From NCBI GenBank assembly GCA_964532715.1, contig CAZHIX010000001.1, positions 1-64,000 on the forward strand: a stretch of 64,000 bases of DNA. Reading direction: 5' to 3'. Below are positions 42,500 to 52,037 of this stretch, piece after piece. The first letter of the stretch is position 1. Every line of letters starts with the position of its first letter. The translations under genes and the position numbers were made by a program. Under the pieces are notes generated by a model. It had not been told where the DNA came from. It saw only the letters and a program-made list of their open reading frames with translations, and did not search any database. Source of the DNA: 1-14-0-10-45-29 sp964532715. Lineage in GTDB: Archaea > Micrarchaeota > Micrarchaeia > Anstonellales > Anstonellaceae.

Positions 42500-44494
42500 T
42501 CAATCTGATCTTTTTCTTGCACCAAGTTGTAAATTATACATCGTTTCAACTTCTGAACTCGTGGTGATGTCTTCAATTGATTTGTCTTGACGTATTTGGG
42601 TCATACGTGGAAATCTAAGTGCATACCCTTTATCATCTGCTTGTGCGCATGTATGAACAGATGAAATAGAAATCTCATCTGCAGAAACACTAACTACTAT
42701 TTTTGGTTCAACCCAAAAATCTGGTTGTAGTTTTGATTCAAGATCTTTTGGTTTTTTAGATATTTTCATATCCGAAAGCACTTGTTCAAGTTCTATCATA
42801 TCCTGTTCACTAAATCCGGACCCTATTTTTGCAACTGTTTGTAATTTACCTCCATGTTCATCACGTACAGCAACAAGCAATCCTCCAAAATTAAATGTGG
42901 CTCTTTGTCCTTCTCCAAGATAATACCCTACAATAACCGCATCTAATGTGTCGGCAAGTGCACCGTAGCTTTTTTTGAGTTTAATCCATGCAAATTCACG
43001 CGCGCCTGCAACATACGGGGCGCTCAAATCTTTTGCAATAATACCTTCAAGTCCTTCATTTATACATTTCTCAAAATAATTTGAAAGTTCATTTTCGTTT
43101 TTTACTATCTTAATTTGACTTGCAATTATCGTATCATTTGAGTGAACAATTCTTTCAAGCTCAGCTCGTCTTTTCTCAAAAGTTGTTTTTGTATAATCTA
43201 TTCCGTCTGCATACATCAAATCAAACGCATACATGTGAAGTGGAAAGTCCTCCATCATCTTATCTATTCCATATTTTCTCTTTCTTTGAATTGTAATCTG
43301 AAATGAATAATATCTTCCTTCTTTTTTATTATATGCAAGTGTTTCTCCTTCAAATATGCATTTTTTTGCATTTATTTTTTGCACTGCTCTGACAATTTCT
43401 GGAAAAGCAGTTGTAACTCTCTCCAATTTTCTTGAGTATAATTCAACATTCTGTCCATCTTTATGTGCTTGTATCCTAAAACCATCATATTTTGCATCTA
43501 CTGCGCATGGGCCAATTTTCTCAATTATGTCCTTTGCACTTGTAAGCCGTTCTGCCAATGCCGGTTTTATTGGGAAAAATAACTCAATTTTGAAATTCTC
43601 TATTTTATCATAATCAAAAAGTGCAAGTCTTGTAATCTTTGCTAAATCTGAACACAGATTATACGCGCGTTCAATTGGTTTTCTTACACTTTTTTTGAAA
43701 TCACTAAATTCAATCTCATACACATCCTCATTTGTTTTATCTTGTTTTATCTTAGTCACAACTGTGCCGTTTAGTTTTTTTTGTTTTGTATAAACTATCG
43801 CAATTATTTTTGATTGCAACCTTTGCAAATCTTCTTTTGATTCAATTTGCATTTGCAATGTAGATGACTGTTCTTCACTCATTATCTGTTTTACTTTAAT
43901 TGAATATATTTGTCCCGCATCATCAAATGCACTAATTCTTTCTCTAATGTGTTTTATTCGTATTCTTGCAATTGCATCTAATATTGTTGGTTGAGCTATT
44001 CCCAACCTCATTTTTCCAACACAAAATCTTACTATATATTTTGCCTCATCTTCGTTTGCACAATTAAGCAATTCTGCAACTGCCTTTATTTTTGAATCTT
44101 GTGAGCCATATCCAGCCATTTTTGCAAGGTATGTTAGTGATTTATGTACTCCAACTAATGTTAGATCTTCACGTGCAAGCGACATCTGTTTTTTTTTAGA
44201 TATCGCCCACTTTGCAACAAGACCTAAATCTCCTTTTTTCTTAAACTGAGCGTCAAGTTCTTTGATGTCAAATCCAGAAACTAAAGAAATCGCGCGCATT
44301 GTAAGTTTTTCTCCAAGTCCAAGCTCCACTCCTTCGTATGCGGGTGCAAGTATTCCTTCGGATAAATATACAAATGATGCAATTTCATCTTCCTTGAGTT
44401 TTTCTAAAGTTTGTGAAAAAACTCCTGCCATATCAATTCGTGAGCCTGTTTCTTCTATTTGTGTCCATGCGTCTGCAACTTTACTAAAAAGCAT
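42500..44494 (-). CDS. lig: ATP-dependent DNA ligase with a large N-terminal-domain insertion
   Basis: An archaeal ligase I. The active lysine is in CAVDAKYDGFRIQAH (about residue 335). Other motifs are LYSRKLERV, IFEGETLAYN, LEGIIAKDLSAPYVAGARE with WIKLKKSYG, and the OB-fold GLLVAVRDEHGGKLQTVAKI with LRFPRMTQIRQDKS. It seals nicks in replication and repair. The protein is 664 residues against about 560 for most archaeal ligases. The extra part lies at about residues 188-270 (KVKQIMSEEQSS through KKSVRKPIERAYN), before the catalytic domain. ATG 44494 (LFSKVADAW) is the family-like start; 44503 is also possible. Confidence 0.9.
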   Translation of the reverse strand: MLFSKVADAWTQIEETGSRIDMAGVFSQTLEKLKEDEIASFVYLSEGILAPAYEGVELGLGEKLTMRAISLVSGFDIKELDAQFKKKGDLGLVAKWAISKKKQMSLAREDLTLVGVHKSLTYLAKMAGYGSQDSKIKAVAELLNCANEDEAKYIVRFCVGKMRLGIAQPTILDAIARIRIKHIRERISAFDDAGQIYSIKVKQIMSEEQSSTLQMQIESKEDLQRLQSKIIAIVYTKQKKLNGTVVTKIKQDKTNEDVYEIEFSDFKKSVRKPIERAYNLCSDLAKITRLALFDYDKIENFKIELFFPIKPALAERLTSAKDIIEKIGPCAVDAKYDGFRIQAHKDGQNVELYSRKLERVTTAFPEIVRAVQKINAKKCIFEGETLAYNKKEGRYYSFQITIQRKRKYGIDKMMEDFPLHMYAFDLMYADGIDYTKTTFEKRRAELERIVHSNDTIIASQIKIVKNENELSNYFEKCINEGLEGIIAKDLSAPYVAGAREFAWIKLKKSYGALADTLDAVIVGYYLGEGQRATFNFGGLLVAVRDEHGGKLQTVAKIGSGFSEQDMIELEQVLSDMKISKKPKDLESKLQPDFWVEPKIVVSVSADEISISSVHTCAQADDKGYALRFPRMTQIRQDKSIEDITTSSEVETMYNLQLGARKRSD

Positions 44495-44831
44495 ATCTTG
44501 CATATACCTAAGTTCTACTATTGAAAATAATAAGGCTTTGCAAATAAATTTCAAACGATTAATCGAACTCTAACTTTGTATCAACATTACGGCTCCATAA
44601 CTAAACTATGGACAAAATCAAAAAAAGTTTTACACCCCAACTTCCCAACATGTCCTCTTTAATTGTCCATATTTATATTTGAATGTGCTTCATTTAGCAT
44701 GTTCTTTGGTTATCTGCACAAGTTTTTACCATATTTGTCAATAATTTTTGTGGTTACACATTTTTGTTCAATCAGTTTGTAGCATTACACAATTTCTTAA
44801 ATACTCCCAGACAAACTTATATCTGATATTT

Positions 44832-46142
44832 ATGGATTGTGTAAATGATAAATTCACAAAAATAAGCGATATTCTTGAAGGAAAACACGAATCTGGGACT
44901 GTAAACGTGCGTGGTTGGGTGCATCGCGCCAGAAATTCTTCGCAAAATGCATTTGTAGTCTTAAGAGATTCAAGCGGAGTTATCCAATGCACTATAAAAA
45001 AATCAATTGTGGATGCTCAATCTTTTTCCGATGCAACGTGTGTTTATGTTGAATCTTCTGCAATGCTTAGCGGAACAGTCAAAAAAGATGAGCGCGCTCC
45101 AGGTGGCTGGGAAATATCTGCCCATAGTTTTCAGACAATTCATCGTGGAGAAGCATTTCCAATAGCAAAAGATCAATCTACTGAGTTTTTACTTGACACT
45201 CGTCACTTATGGGTTCGTTCTCAGAAATTAACAAAAATATTCAAACTTCGTCACTACATAACTATTTATCTGCGGGAATTTTTCAACAATCAAGATTTCT
45301 TTGAATTACCTCCCCCAATAATTACCAAATCTGCATGTGAGGGGGGTGCAACATTATTTCAAATGGATTATTTTGGAACACCTGCGTACTTAACTCAATC
45401 TGGTCAAATGTATGGTGAAATTTTCTCATCAGCACTTGAAAACATATATGTTCTTGCTCCTTCATTTAGGGCAGAGCCTTCAAGAACAGTTAGGCATTTA
45501 GCCGAGTATTGGCACCTTGAACCTGAAATGGCATTTTACAATCAAAAAATGAATATGGATTTGCAAGAAAAAATGCTTGAATATGTTTGTAAAAACGTAG
45601 CAACAAACCATGCGCAACTTCTGATTGACGTAGGTAGAAATCCGCAAGAATTACTTGATATAAAAGGACCATTTCAGAGAATACCTTATAAAAAAGCAAT
45701 TCAAATGTGTCAAGACCTTGATCTAAAAATTGAATATGGTCAGGATCTGGGTGCAGATGAAGAATACGCTCTAACAAAAGAGATGAAAAAACCATTATTT
45801 ATCCACAATCACTTAAAAGATTTCAAAGCTTTTTATATGCGTGAAGATCCAAGTGAGCCAGAAACTGTTTTATCTAATGATTTGTTGGCTCCAGGTGGTC
45901 ATGGTGAAATAATTGGTGGTTCTGAAAGAATATGGCAAGTAGACGAACTTCTTGCAAGAATGAATGAACAAAAACTTCCAATTAATGATTATCAATGGTA
46001 TGTTGATCTTAGAAATTATGGTTCAGTTCCCCACGCAGGTTTTGGTCTTGGAATCGAGCGTCTTGTAAAATGGATGTTGAATCTTGAACACATTCGTGAT
46101 GCAATTCCATTTCCAAGAACGATTAATCGTGTTTATCCTTAA
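44832..46142 (+). CDS. asnS: Asparaginyl-tRNA synthetase
   Basis: A 436-residue class IIb synthetase. The N-terminal OB-fold anticodon domain has GTVNVRGWVHRARNSSQNAF. Motif 2 reads APSFRAEPSRTVRHLAEYWH with LEPEM, and motif 3 reads GFGLGIERLVKWML. SACEGGATLFQMDYFGTPAYL and the C-terminal AIPFPRTINRVYP favour AsnRS over AspRS. ATG 44832 is used because similarity starts there; the upstream frame is A+T-rich leader. Confidence 0.88.
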   Translation: MDCVNDKFTKISDILEGKHESGTVNVRGWVHRARNSSQNAFVVLRDSSGVIQCTIKKSIVDAQSFSDATCVYVESSAMLSGTVKKDERAPGGWEISAHSFQTIHRGEAFPIAKDQSTEFLLDTRHLWVRSQKLTKIFKLRHYITIYLREFFNNQDFFELPPPIITKSACEGGATLFQMDYFGTPAYLTQSGQMYGEIFSSALENIYVLAPSFRAEPSRTVRHLAEYWHLEPEMAFYNQKMNMDLQEKMLEYVCKNVATNHAQLLIDVGRNPQELLDIKGPFQRIPYKKAIQMCQDLDLKIEYGQDLGADEEYALTKEMKKPLFIHNHLKDFKAFYMREDPSEPETVLSNDLLAPGGHGEIIGGSERIWQVDELLARMNEQKLPINDYQWYVDLRNYGSVPHAGFGLGIERLVKWMLNLEHIRDAIPFPRTINRVYP

Positions 46143-46161
46143 ATTTATTCTTAAACTACGA

Positions 46162-46596
46162 TTAATTTTTTTTATATTTGAAAAATTCGGAACATTTTGT
46201 CGTTTGTTCATCTATCACTTTAATCATTATTTGATTTTTTATATCTTCAACTATCATCTGTGATTCAAGTACATCTTTTGCAACTGCATTAAATGATGTT
46301 TCAGGAGAGCTATAAAATTTACTAATTGCTACGTGTGTGCTGTATTGTGCATTGTAAAGTGCCATTATTTGTCTATCTGTAAGCAAGACTCTATTTTCTG
46401 GTTTTTCCAATAACAATGAAATTTGATATAATAATTTTTGTGCTAATCTAAACGTATCTCTATTGGTGGTCAATGTTTCTTTTTTATTAAGACTAATTTG
46501 TTTTTCTATATTTTGAACTAATGCCATATTTATCAACATATTATATACCCAACTATCATTTATTAACATTTTGTGCAACTTAAAAATCTTCTTCAA
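46162..46596 (-). CDS. Hypothetical protein
   Basis: Up to 144 residues, mostly alpha-helical (LAQKLLYQISLLLEKPENRV, DRQIMALYNAQYSTHVAISK). Several in-frame ATGs (46596, 46569, 46539, 46527) make the start uncertain. It converges on asnS. I recognise no family. Confidence 0.45.
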   Translation of the reverse strand: MKKIFKLHKMLINDSWVYNMLINMALVQNIEKQISLNKKETLTTNRDTFRLAQKLLYQISLLLEKPENRVLLTDRQIMALYNAQYSTHVAISKFYSSPETSFNAVAKDVLESQMIVEDIKNQIMIKVIDEQTTKCSEFFKYKKN

Positions 46597-46648
46597 TCTG
46601 CAAAATGTAAAAATTTAGTATATAAATATCATTTGAGTCTATTATTTT

Positions 46649-47800
46649 GTGAAAACAATCTATTTTGACAATGGTGCAACAACAATGCCTGATCCTATAG
46701 TGCTTGAGCGAATGCGCCAAATAGATTTATCGTTTTATGCAAATGCATCATCAATTCATCATGCAGGGGTTGATGCAAATAAAATACTTGAAGAATCAAG
46801 AAAAATAATTGCAGATTCTATAGACTCAAAACCAGACGAAATTATTTTTACAAGTGGCGGAACCGAATCAAATAATCTTGCGATTAAAGGTTTTGCATTT
46901 GCTAATCGTTCATCCAAAAATCATATAATTACTACAAAAGTTGAACATGACTGTATTCTAAACTCATGTAAGTGGCTCTCAACTCAAGGATTTGAGATTA
47001 CTTATCTTGATGTAGATGAGCAAGGATTCGTAAATCCAAATGATTTGAAAAATGCAATCAAAAATACGACATTTCTTGTTTCAATAATACATGCTAACAA
47101 TGAGATTGGAACTATTCAAAACTTGGGGTTATTATACAAAATATGTAATGAGAAATCTGTGACGTTTCACACCGACGCTTGTCAATCTTATACGAAAACT
47201 GCTTTAAGTTCAAAGTTTGCGGATATGATAACTATAAACTCTCATAAAATTCATGGGCCAAAAGGTATAGGCGCATTGTATGTCAAAAAAAGTGTGCGGT
47301 TGCAAACGCAGATGCACGGTGGAGGGCATGAGCGTGGTTTGAGGTCTGGGACTCAAAATGTTTGTGCAATTGTTGGATTTGCAAAAGCAGTGCAATTGGC
47401 ATCCTCTAAATCGCATATAGCAAAGATGAAAGAGCAACGTGATTATTTCATATCAAAGGTGCTTAAAATAGAAGGAACAAAATTAAATGGTCCCATCGGT
47501 GATAATCGTCTTTGTAACAACATAAATATATCATTTAAATCAATTGAGGGCGAATCACTACTCGCTATGCTTGATTTAGATGGGATTTGCACTTCCACTG
47601 GTTCTGCCTGTGCATCTAAAAGTCTTGATGCTTCACATGTTATAATGGCTATATCCAATAACGATAGTGAACGTGCACATGGTTCAATTCGCTTTACTCT
47701 AAGTCGTTTTAACACTTATGAAGAAATTGATTTTACGATGCAAAAGCTTGAAGAGGCAGTAAAAAAACTTCGAAAGATATCGCCAATATCTTCTTTTTAG
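46649..47800 (+). CDS. iscS: Cysteine desulfurase (IscS/NifS)
   Basis: A 383-residue PLP enzyme with IYFDNGATTMPDP, TSGGTESNNLAIKGF, VEHDCILNSC, NNEIGTIQ, the PLP lysine in NSHKIHGPKGIGALYV, GGGHERGLRSGTQNV and the catalytic Cys in STGSACASKSL. It takes sulfur from cysteine for Fe-S clusters and tRNA thiolation. The start is GTG 46649; TATATAAATATC about 25 bases upstream suggests a leaderless transcript. IscU follows 11 bases downstream. Confidence 0.93.
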   Translation: MKTIYFDNGATTMPDPIVLERMRQIDLSFYANASSIHHAGVDANKILEESRKIIADSIDSKPDEIIFTSGGTESNNLAIKGFAFANRSSKNHIITTKVEHDCILNSCKWLSTQGFEITYLDVDEQGFVNPNDLKNAIKNTTFLVSIIHANNEIGTIQNLGLLYKICNEKSVTFHTDACQSYTKTALSSKFADMITINSHKIHGPKGIGALYVKKSVRLQTQMHGGGHERGLRSGTQNVCAIVGFAKAVQLASSKSHIAKMKEQRDYFISKVLKIEGTKLNGPIGDNRLCNNINISFKSIEGESLLAMLDLDGICTSTGSACASKSLDASHVIMAISNNDSERAHGSIRFTLSRFNTYEEIDFTMQKLEEAVKKLRKISPISSF

Positions 47801-47811
47801 ATGTGATTTAT

Positions 47812-48180
47812 ATGTATGAAGAAAAAATACTAAAAAGGTTTAAAGATCCGAAATTTGCAGGAGAGCTTGCAAATGCAGACGCAGTAGGCGAAGTTGGCAA
47901 TCTAAAATGTGGAGACATAATGCGTGTTTACATCAAAGTAATTGATGATAAAATATCTGATATTCGTTTCAAAACTTACGGGTGTGTAGCTGCTATTGTA
48001 TCTTCTGATTATTTATGTGAATTAGCTCTTGGCAAACCACTTGCGCAAGCAAAAAAACTCAATGCGCAAGATGTTTTAGATGCAATAGGTGCAAACGTTC
48101 CTATGGTAAAAGTGCACTGTTCAGTTCTTGCACAATCTGCTCTAAAAAAAGCAATTGAAGAGTATGAAAAGACACATTAA
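47812..48180 (+). CDS. iscU: Fe-S scaffold protein IscU/NifU-like
   Basis: A 122-residue protein with the three scaffold cysteines and Asp: NLKCGDIMRVYI, FKTYGCVAAIVSSD and MVKVHCSVLA. It assembles Fe-S clusters with the desulfurase encoded just before it. GTGAT sits at the normal distance before ATG 47812, preferred to GTG 47803. It is short but complete. Confidence 0.92.
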   Translation: MYEEKILKRFKDPKFAGELANADAVGEVGNLKCGDIMRVYIKVIDDKISDIRFKTYGCVAAIVSSDYLCELALGKPLAQAKKLNAQDVLDAIGANVPMVKVHCSVLAQSALKKAIEEYEKTH

Positions 48181-48207
48181 TTTTTTTATTATTTATGGTG
48201 ATTTCAA

Positions 48208-48744
48208 ATGTCTAAAAACACAATATGTCGGCTTTATGTAGATTCTATTTGTGAAGCTGGGATATGTGAAAAAAAATTTTCCTTATTAAATCAATACCAA
48301 AAACAAATGCTTGAAAAAATCGGTTCTACTTATTTTCTAAAGTCAAATTTTAGAAAGCAAATAAAAGTTGTAATGACTGGTGGGGTCTTTGATGTGATTC
48401 ATCCGGGGCACATACTTACGCTCACAGAAGCTAAAAGTCTTGGAGATGTCTTAATAGTTGCAATTGCTTCTGATCAAACTGTGCTAAAAACAAAAAATCG
48501 TGAACCTTTGCATATTCAAAGTGAACGAGTGCAAATGGTAAATTCTCTAAAACCTGTGGATTTGGCAATCGCTGGGGGGTATGATTGGCTAAAAACTCTA
48601 AATTTAGTTTCTCCTAATATCGTTGTTTTTGGATACGATCAACAAGTAAAACAAATACCAAACGTAAATGTGATAAAACTTGATTGTTTTTCAAAAAGTG
48701 AAAATTCAAAGACTGGGCAAATTCGCAAAAAACTTGGTTTTTGA
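48208..48744 (+). CDS. Cytidylyltransferase-family protein, probable FAD synthetase (RibL-like)
   Basis: A 178-residue protein with the nucleotidyltransferase signature VVMTGGVFDVIHPGHILTL, then GDVLIVAIASDQTV, and a C-terminal IVVFGYDQQVKQI with a KTGQIRKKLGF tail. Archaeal RibL proteins of this type make FAD from FMN. An extra 50-residue N-terminal segment contains CEAGICEKKFSLLNQYQKQM. TGGTGATTTC precedes the start. Substrate assignment is by family. Confidence 0.8.
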   Translation: MSKNTICRLYVDSICEAGICEKKFSLLNQYQKQMLEKIGSTYFLKSNFRKQIKVVMTGGVFDVIHPGHILTLTEAKSLGDVLIVAIASDQTVLKTKNREPLHIQSERVQMVNSLKPVDLAIAGGYDWLKTLNLVSPNIVVFGYDQQVKQIPNVNVIKLDCFSKSENSKTGQIRKKLGF

Positions 48745-48758
48745 ACACCCGATTTTCA

Positions 48759-48782
48759 TTGTCAAGCTGATGAAAACTCACT
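48759..48782 (+). repeat. Remnant of the 122-bp palindromic element's left end
   Basis: TTGTCAAGCTGATGAAAAC (48759-48777) matches the left end of the element at 14161 (TTGTCAAGCTGACGAAAAC) with one difference, and the match decays after that. The hairpins of the full element are not present. It lies just after the RibL-like gene. Confidence 0.5.
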
Positions 48783-48942
48783 CTCATTTGTAGCAAGTAA
48801 ATTTTTAGAGAATCTAATTTTTTGCATGAGTATATCTGCGTGCACTCTTTTTTTTTGAGTTTGCACATTCTTTTTAGCAAACTCTTTAAGCGTCTATTGT
48901 TTTTTCAAATCTCTTATCAAACCACATCATTTTTATCTTTTG

Positions 48943-49503
48943 ATGGTTTACTGTCATAATATGGAACAAGCTATGGAACAATCAATTGTGAAAATCAAAA
49001 AATCAGTAGCATCAAGAGGTATTCCCTCAAAGGAATCAATGTTTTTACCCTCTCATGATTCACCTCTTATTCGTTCTTTTGAGGATTCAAACGAGAATCC
49101 CACAAGAAATATCTGGGATATAACTGAAGTGACTATGTTTGTTTTTCCAAAAAAATACCAAGAGCAATATCATCACATTGCAACCTCTTTTCTTGCATTA
49201 CTTATGCAAAAAACAAAGTTAGATGGGAGTGAACTTTCTCAATTTATAAAATCTGAAAATATTTCAAAAGCAACATTTTACAATCGTGTTCTTCCAAGAC
49301 TCAAACGTGTAGGTATGATTAAGGTTGAGCGTCAAACAATTGTGGCGAAAGAATCAAAGCGAAAATTTCGTCCGATGACTATTCACCTCTCAAAAACGTT
49401 TGGAAATTATATTGGTAAAATTTCGGATTCTTGGCTTGCAATTGTTGATGAAGCAAGAAGCAAACGTGATCAGCAAAAACGTCTTGAAAATTTCAAAGAG
49501 TAA
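48943..49503 (+). CDS. Helix-turn-helix domain protein, probable transcription regulator
   Basis: A 186-residue protein with a winged-helix region at about 85-130: LDGSELSQFIKSENISKATF, then YNRVLPRLKRVGMIKVERQT. The N-terminal part is polar and the C-terminus ends in a charged helix (DEARSKRDQQKRLENFKE). In-frame ATGs at 48943 and 48961 are both possible. It precedes the KaiC-type gene, which is on the opposite strand, and may regulate it. Confidence 0.6.
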   Translation: MVYCHNMEQAMEQSIVKIKKSVASRGIPSKESMFLPSHDSPLIRSFEDSNENPTRNIWDITEVTMFVFPKKYQEQYHHIATSFLALLMQKTKLDGSELSQFIKSENISKATFYNRVLPRLKRVGMIKVERQTIVAKESKRKFRPMTIHLSKTFGNYIGKISDSWLAIVDEARSKRDQQKRLENFKE

Positions 49504-49598
49504 ACTAAAATTCAATTTTTGTTTGCAGTATTTTTTTAAGTCAAAAATTCTCAAATTTGTTGAAGGTGAGTTTGCAAACCTAATTTAACTTATCTTCG

Positions 49599-50348
49599 TT
49601 AGAAGCCCTCAAAAACTTGTTCGTTAGGATACGCAATAAGTCCCTCGTTTGAAACTATTTCAAATGGGCAAATCTTGTTTGAATGGTTTGTTCCTCTCAT
49701 TTTGAATATTTCAAGTGCTCTAATACGTGCATTATTGTGTTTTGGGTGATGTAATGCAATTACTGCGTCTGTTAAATACTCCATACCGTATTTTGTTCTT
49801 ACTGACGCATTTCTAACTGCTTCTCCAGAAAGAACTGTTGTGCATTTCCACTTTCTAATCATCTCAAAGAGTGTAAGTTGAGCTTCACGTGCTTCGTAAA
49901 GATTTCCAAACAAAACCACATATGAACTCAGAGAGTCTATCACTATTCTTTTTGCTCCAATTTCACTTATAGTATCCCAAATAAGACCTCCTCCTTCTTC
50001 AGAGAGTTTTCTTATTTCATGTGGTTTATAATTAAGAATTGCAAGTTTTCCCTCATCTTCAAGAGATTTTAAATCCCATCCAAAACTCATTGCATGTTTT
50101 CTAAGTTTATCTGCTTGTTCTTCTAAAGATAGGAATATTCCTGGTTCGTTGTAAAATGATGCACCTGCATACACAAATTGTGTCAAAAATATGGTTTTTC
50201 CACTACCTGCTCCACCCATAACCAAAAGTGTGGAATTTTTCTCAAAACCGCCTTCACACAAATCGTCAAGTCCTGGAATTCCCGAGGGAACTCGCATAGA
50301 TTCATCTTGTGTTTGAATCTGTGTTTCTTGGATTTGAGTTTTACTCAT
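49599..50348 (-). CDS. KaiC/RadA-type ATPase
   Basis: A 249-residue single RecA-like domain. It has a Gln/Thr-rich N-terminus (QIQETQIQTQ), SGIPGLDDLCEGGF, Walker A GGAGSGKT (residues 45-52), IFLSLEEQADKLRKHA, Walker B RIVIDSLSSY and AVIALHHPKHNN with RALEIFKMRGT. Such archaeal proteins are signalling ATPases related to KaiC and FlaH; the specific role is unknown. It is divergent from a second KaiC-type gene with only 53 bases between their starts. Confidence 0.82.
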   Translation of the reverse strand: MSKTQIQETQIQTQDESMRVPSGIPGLDDLCEGGFEKNSTLLVMGGAGSGKTIFLTQFVYAGASFYNEPGIFLSLEEQADKLRKHAMSFGWDLKSLEDEGKLAILNYKPHEIRKLSEEGGGLIWDTISEIGAKRIVIDSLSSYVVLFGNLYEAREAQLTLFEMIRKWKCTTVLSGEAVRNASVRTKYGMEYLTDAVIALHHPKHNNARIRALEIFKMRGTNHSNKICPFEIVSNEGLIAYPNEQVFEGF

Positions 50349-50401
50349 ACTAATTGCAATTGCTACAATGTTTAAAAATTATCTATTGCTTCTACATTGC
50401 A

Positions 50402-51241
50402 ATGGAAGAAGATTTACAACCCCCATCATCAAGACCTCCTAAAGTGCAGACCGGAGTTTTAGCTATCGATGCCCTCTTTGATGGAGGTTTGCCTGAAGGT
50501 TCAAACATATTGCTATATGGAGAGCCAATGTGCGGTAAAAAACTTATATTGATGCACTATATATACGAAGGTCTAAAATCACAAATACCTGCGTTATTGA
50601 TACTTACTGATTTTGGTCGCGAAGAGTGGAAATTAAAAATGCAACAATTAAATATGGATATAACTCCATTTGAAAAATCAGGTCTTCTCAAAACTATTGA
50701 TTGTTATTCTAAACAATTTGAACCCTCAATTCAAAGCACCGATTTTGTAAAGTTTGCCTCTAACGCTTCTTCACTTTCTAACATTTCGTTACTAATATCT
50801 GCATTTCAACAGGAAATATTCACAGAGTTTAATTCGTATCGTGTGGCGTTTCATTCATTATCCTCTATTCTTGAAGAATCAAACCCTAAAGATTTTTACA
50901 AATTTATGCAATTTCACGCAGGCAAATTTAGAAAAAGCAATGCAACTTGTCTTTTTGTTATGGAGAAGGGAATGCATAACGCAAAAGAATTAACTACAGT
51001 TGAGCATTTGATGAATGGTACTATCGAGTTTGAAGGTTCAAAAATAAAACCAAAGGGGCTTGGAGTCGTATCTGATTGGTGGGATTATTCTATAACTGAT
51101 AATGGCGTTGAAGTTACACCTCCCCATTCAGGTTCATCTTCATCATCTTCAAATCCACTTCCCACTAAGCAAAATCCTCATTTTCAACCACTTTCAACAC
51201 AAAACACACTTGCAAAAAAACTCAAAGTCAGCAAGGATTAA
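50402..51241 (+). CDS. KaiC-type protein with degenerate ATPase motifs
   Basis: A 279-residue homologue of the divergent neighbour. It shares TGVLAIDALFDGGLPEGSNI and the domain layout, but the P-loop reads GEPMCGKK (residues 40-47), with the final Ser/Thr replaced by Lys. The Walker B strand reads VAFHSLSSI, with His for Asp. It should not hydrolyse ATP normally. The C-terminus adds a Ser-rich low-complexity linker (HSGSSSSSSNPL) and a basic end. ATG 50402 is chosen; upstream codons are intergenic. A regulatory partner of the active ATPase is the likely role. Confidence 0.75.
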   Translation: MEEDLQPPSSRPPKVQTGVLAIDALFDGGLPEGSNILLYGEPMCGKKLILMHYIYEGLKSQIPALLILTDFGREEWKLKMQQLNMDITPFEKSGLLKTIDCYSKQFEPSIQSTDFVKFASNASSLSNISLLISAFQQEIFTEFNSYRVAFHSLSSILEESNPKDFYKFMQFHAGKFRKSNATCLFVMEKGMHNAKELTTVEHLMNGTIEFEGSKIKPKGLGVVSDWWDYSITDNGVEVTPPHSGSSSSSSNPLPTKQNPHFQPLSTQNTLAKKLKVSKD

Positions 51242-51311
51242 TCCAATCTAATATTAACCAATCTAATATTAAAAAAATCAAATTCACAAATTTGAATTAT
51301 TTAGTTTTTCT

Positions 51312-52037
51312 CTACCACTTTTCAAAATGAATTTTTTCTTTTACAATACCTACATCTTCTAATGCTTTTTGCATACTCTCTATGAAATCCTTGTTTGCAC
51401 ACATGAAAAAATGGGCATTTTCAAAATCTTTCACATATTTTTTTATCATATCAATTGAAATTCTTCCTCTTTCCCCATCCCATTGTGGTATTTCGTTTTG
51501 CGTAGTCAGTGTGTAAATAACTCTAAGTTTTTCGTTTTGTTTTTCAATTTGCTTTATTGTATTAAAATATGCAATATCCTTCTTTTCACGATTTGAGTAA
51601 AATAAATATTGTCTCGGGCAGTCTTTTTGTCCATTTAGAAATTCAATCATTGTAAGTAGTGGAGTTATTCCTATCCCTCCTGCCAAAAATACCAACGGTG
51701 TTTGTGGCTCAAGCGGTTGAGCTAATGTAAAAAATCCAAATGGTCCTAAGCACTCTACAACGTCTTTAACTTTTAATTTACAGACTCCATTTGAAAACTG
51801 CTGGTGTAATTTTATTCCAAACGAAAGCTCATCTTCTCTGTGCGGATGCAATGCAGAATATGGTTTTATCCTTGGTTTTATGTCCTTAGCCAAATTATCA
51901 TTTTTAATCATGAAAAATTGTCCTGGTTGATAAACTGGAACTTTCTTCTCAATTGGTCTAAGTCGTATGGTGTAAACTCCCTCAACCTCAGGTTCAATAC
52001 TTTTTATCTCGTATTTAAGATATCTGCGTTCTTGCAT
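51312..52037 (-). CDS. Ferredoxin-NADP reductase-family FAD/NAD-binding protein
   Basis: A 241-residue protein. The FAD-binding barrel has PGQFFMIKND and the R-x-Y-S-like IKPYSALHP. The NAD domain has LVFLAGGIGITPLLTMIEF and the C-terminal HFFMCANKDFIESMQKAL. It transfers electrons between NAD(P)H and a protein partner that is not in the window. No iron-sulfur domain is fused. Confidence 0.85.
   Translation of the reverse strand: MQERRYLKYEIKSIEPEVEGVYTIRLRPIEKKVPVYQPGQFFMIKNDNLAKDIKPRIKPYSALHPHREDELSFGIKLHQQFSNGVCKLKVKDVVECLGPFGFFTLAQPLEPQTPLVFLAGGIGITPLLTMIEFLNGQKDCPRQYLFYSNREKKDIAYFNTIKQIEKQNEKLRVIYTLTTQNEIPQWDGERGRISIDMIKKYVKDFENAHFFMCANKDFIESMQKALEDVGIVKEKIHFEKW

Noticed and set aside
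41383..44494. Plus-strand frames inside the minus-strand hypothetical and ligase genes
   Set aside because: They mirror strong minus-strand coding and have no motif or start signal.
44832..46142. Aspartyl-tRNA synthetase for this gene
   Set aside because: The S-A-C-E-G-G-A-T-L-F block and the A-I-P-F-P-R-T ending fit asparaginyl enzymes better.
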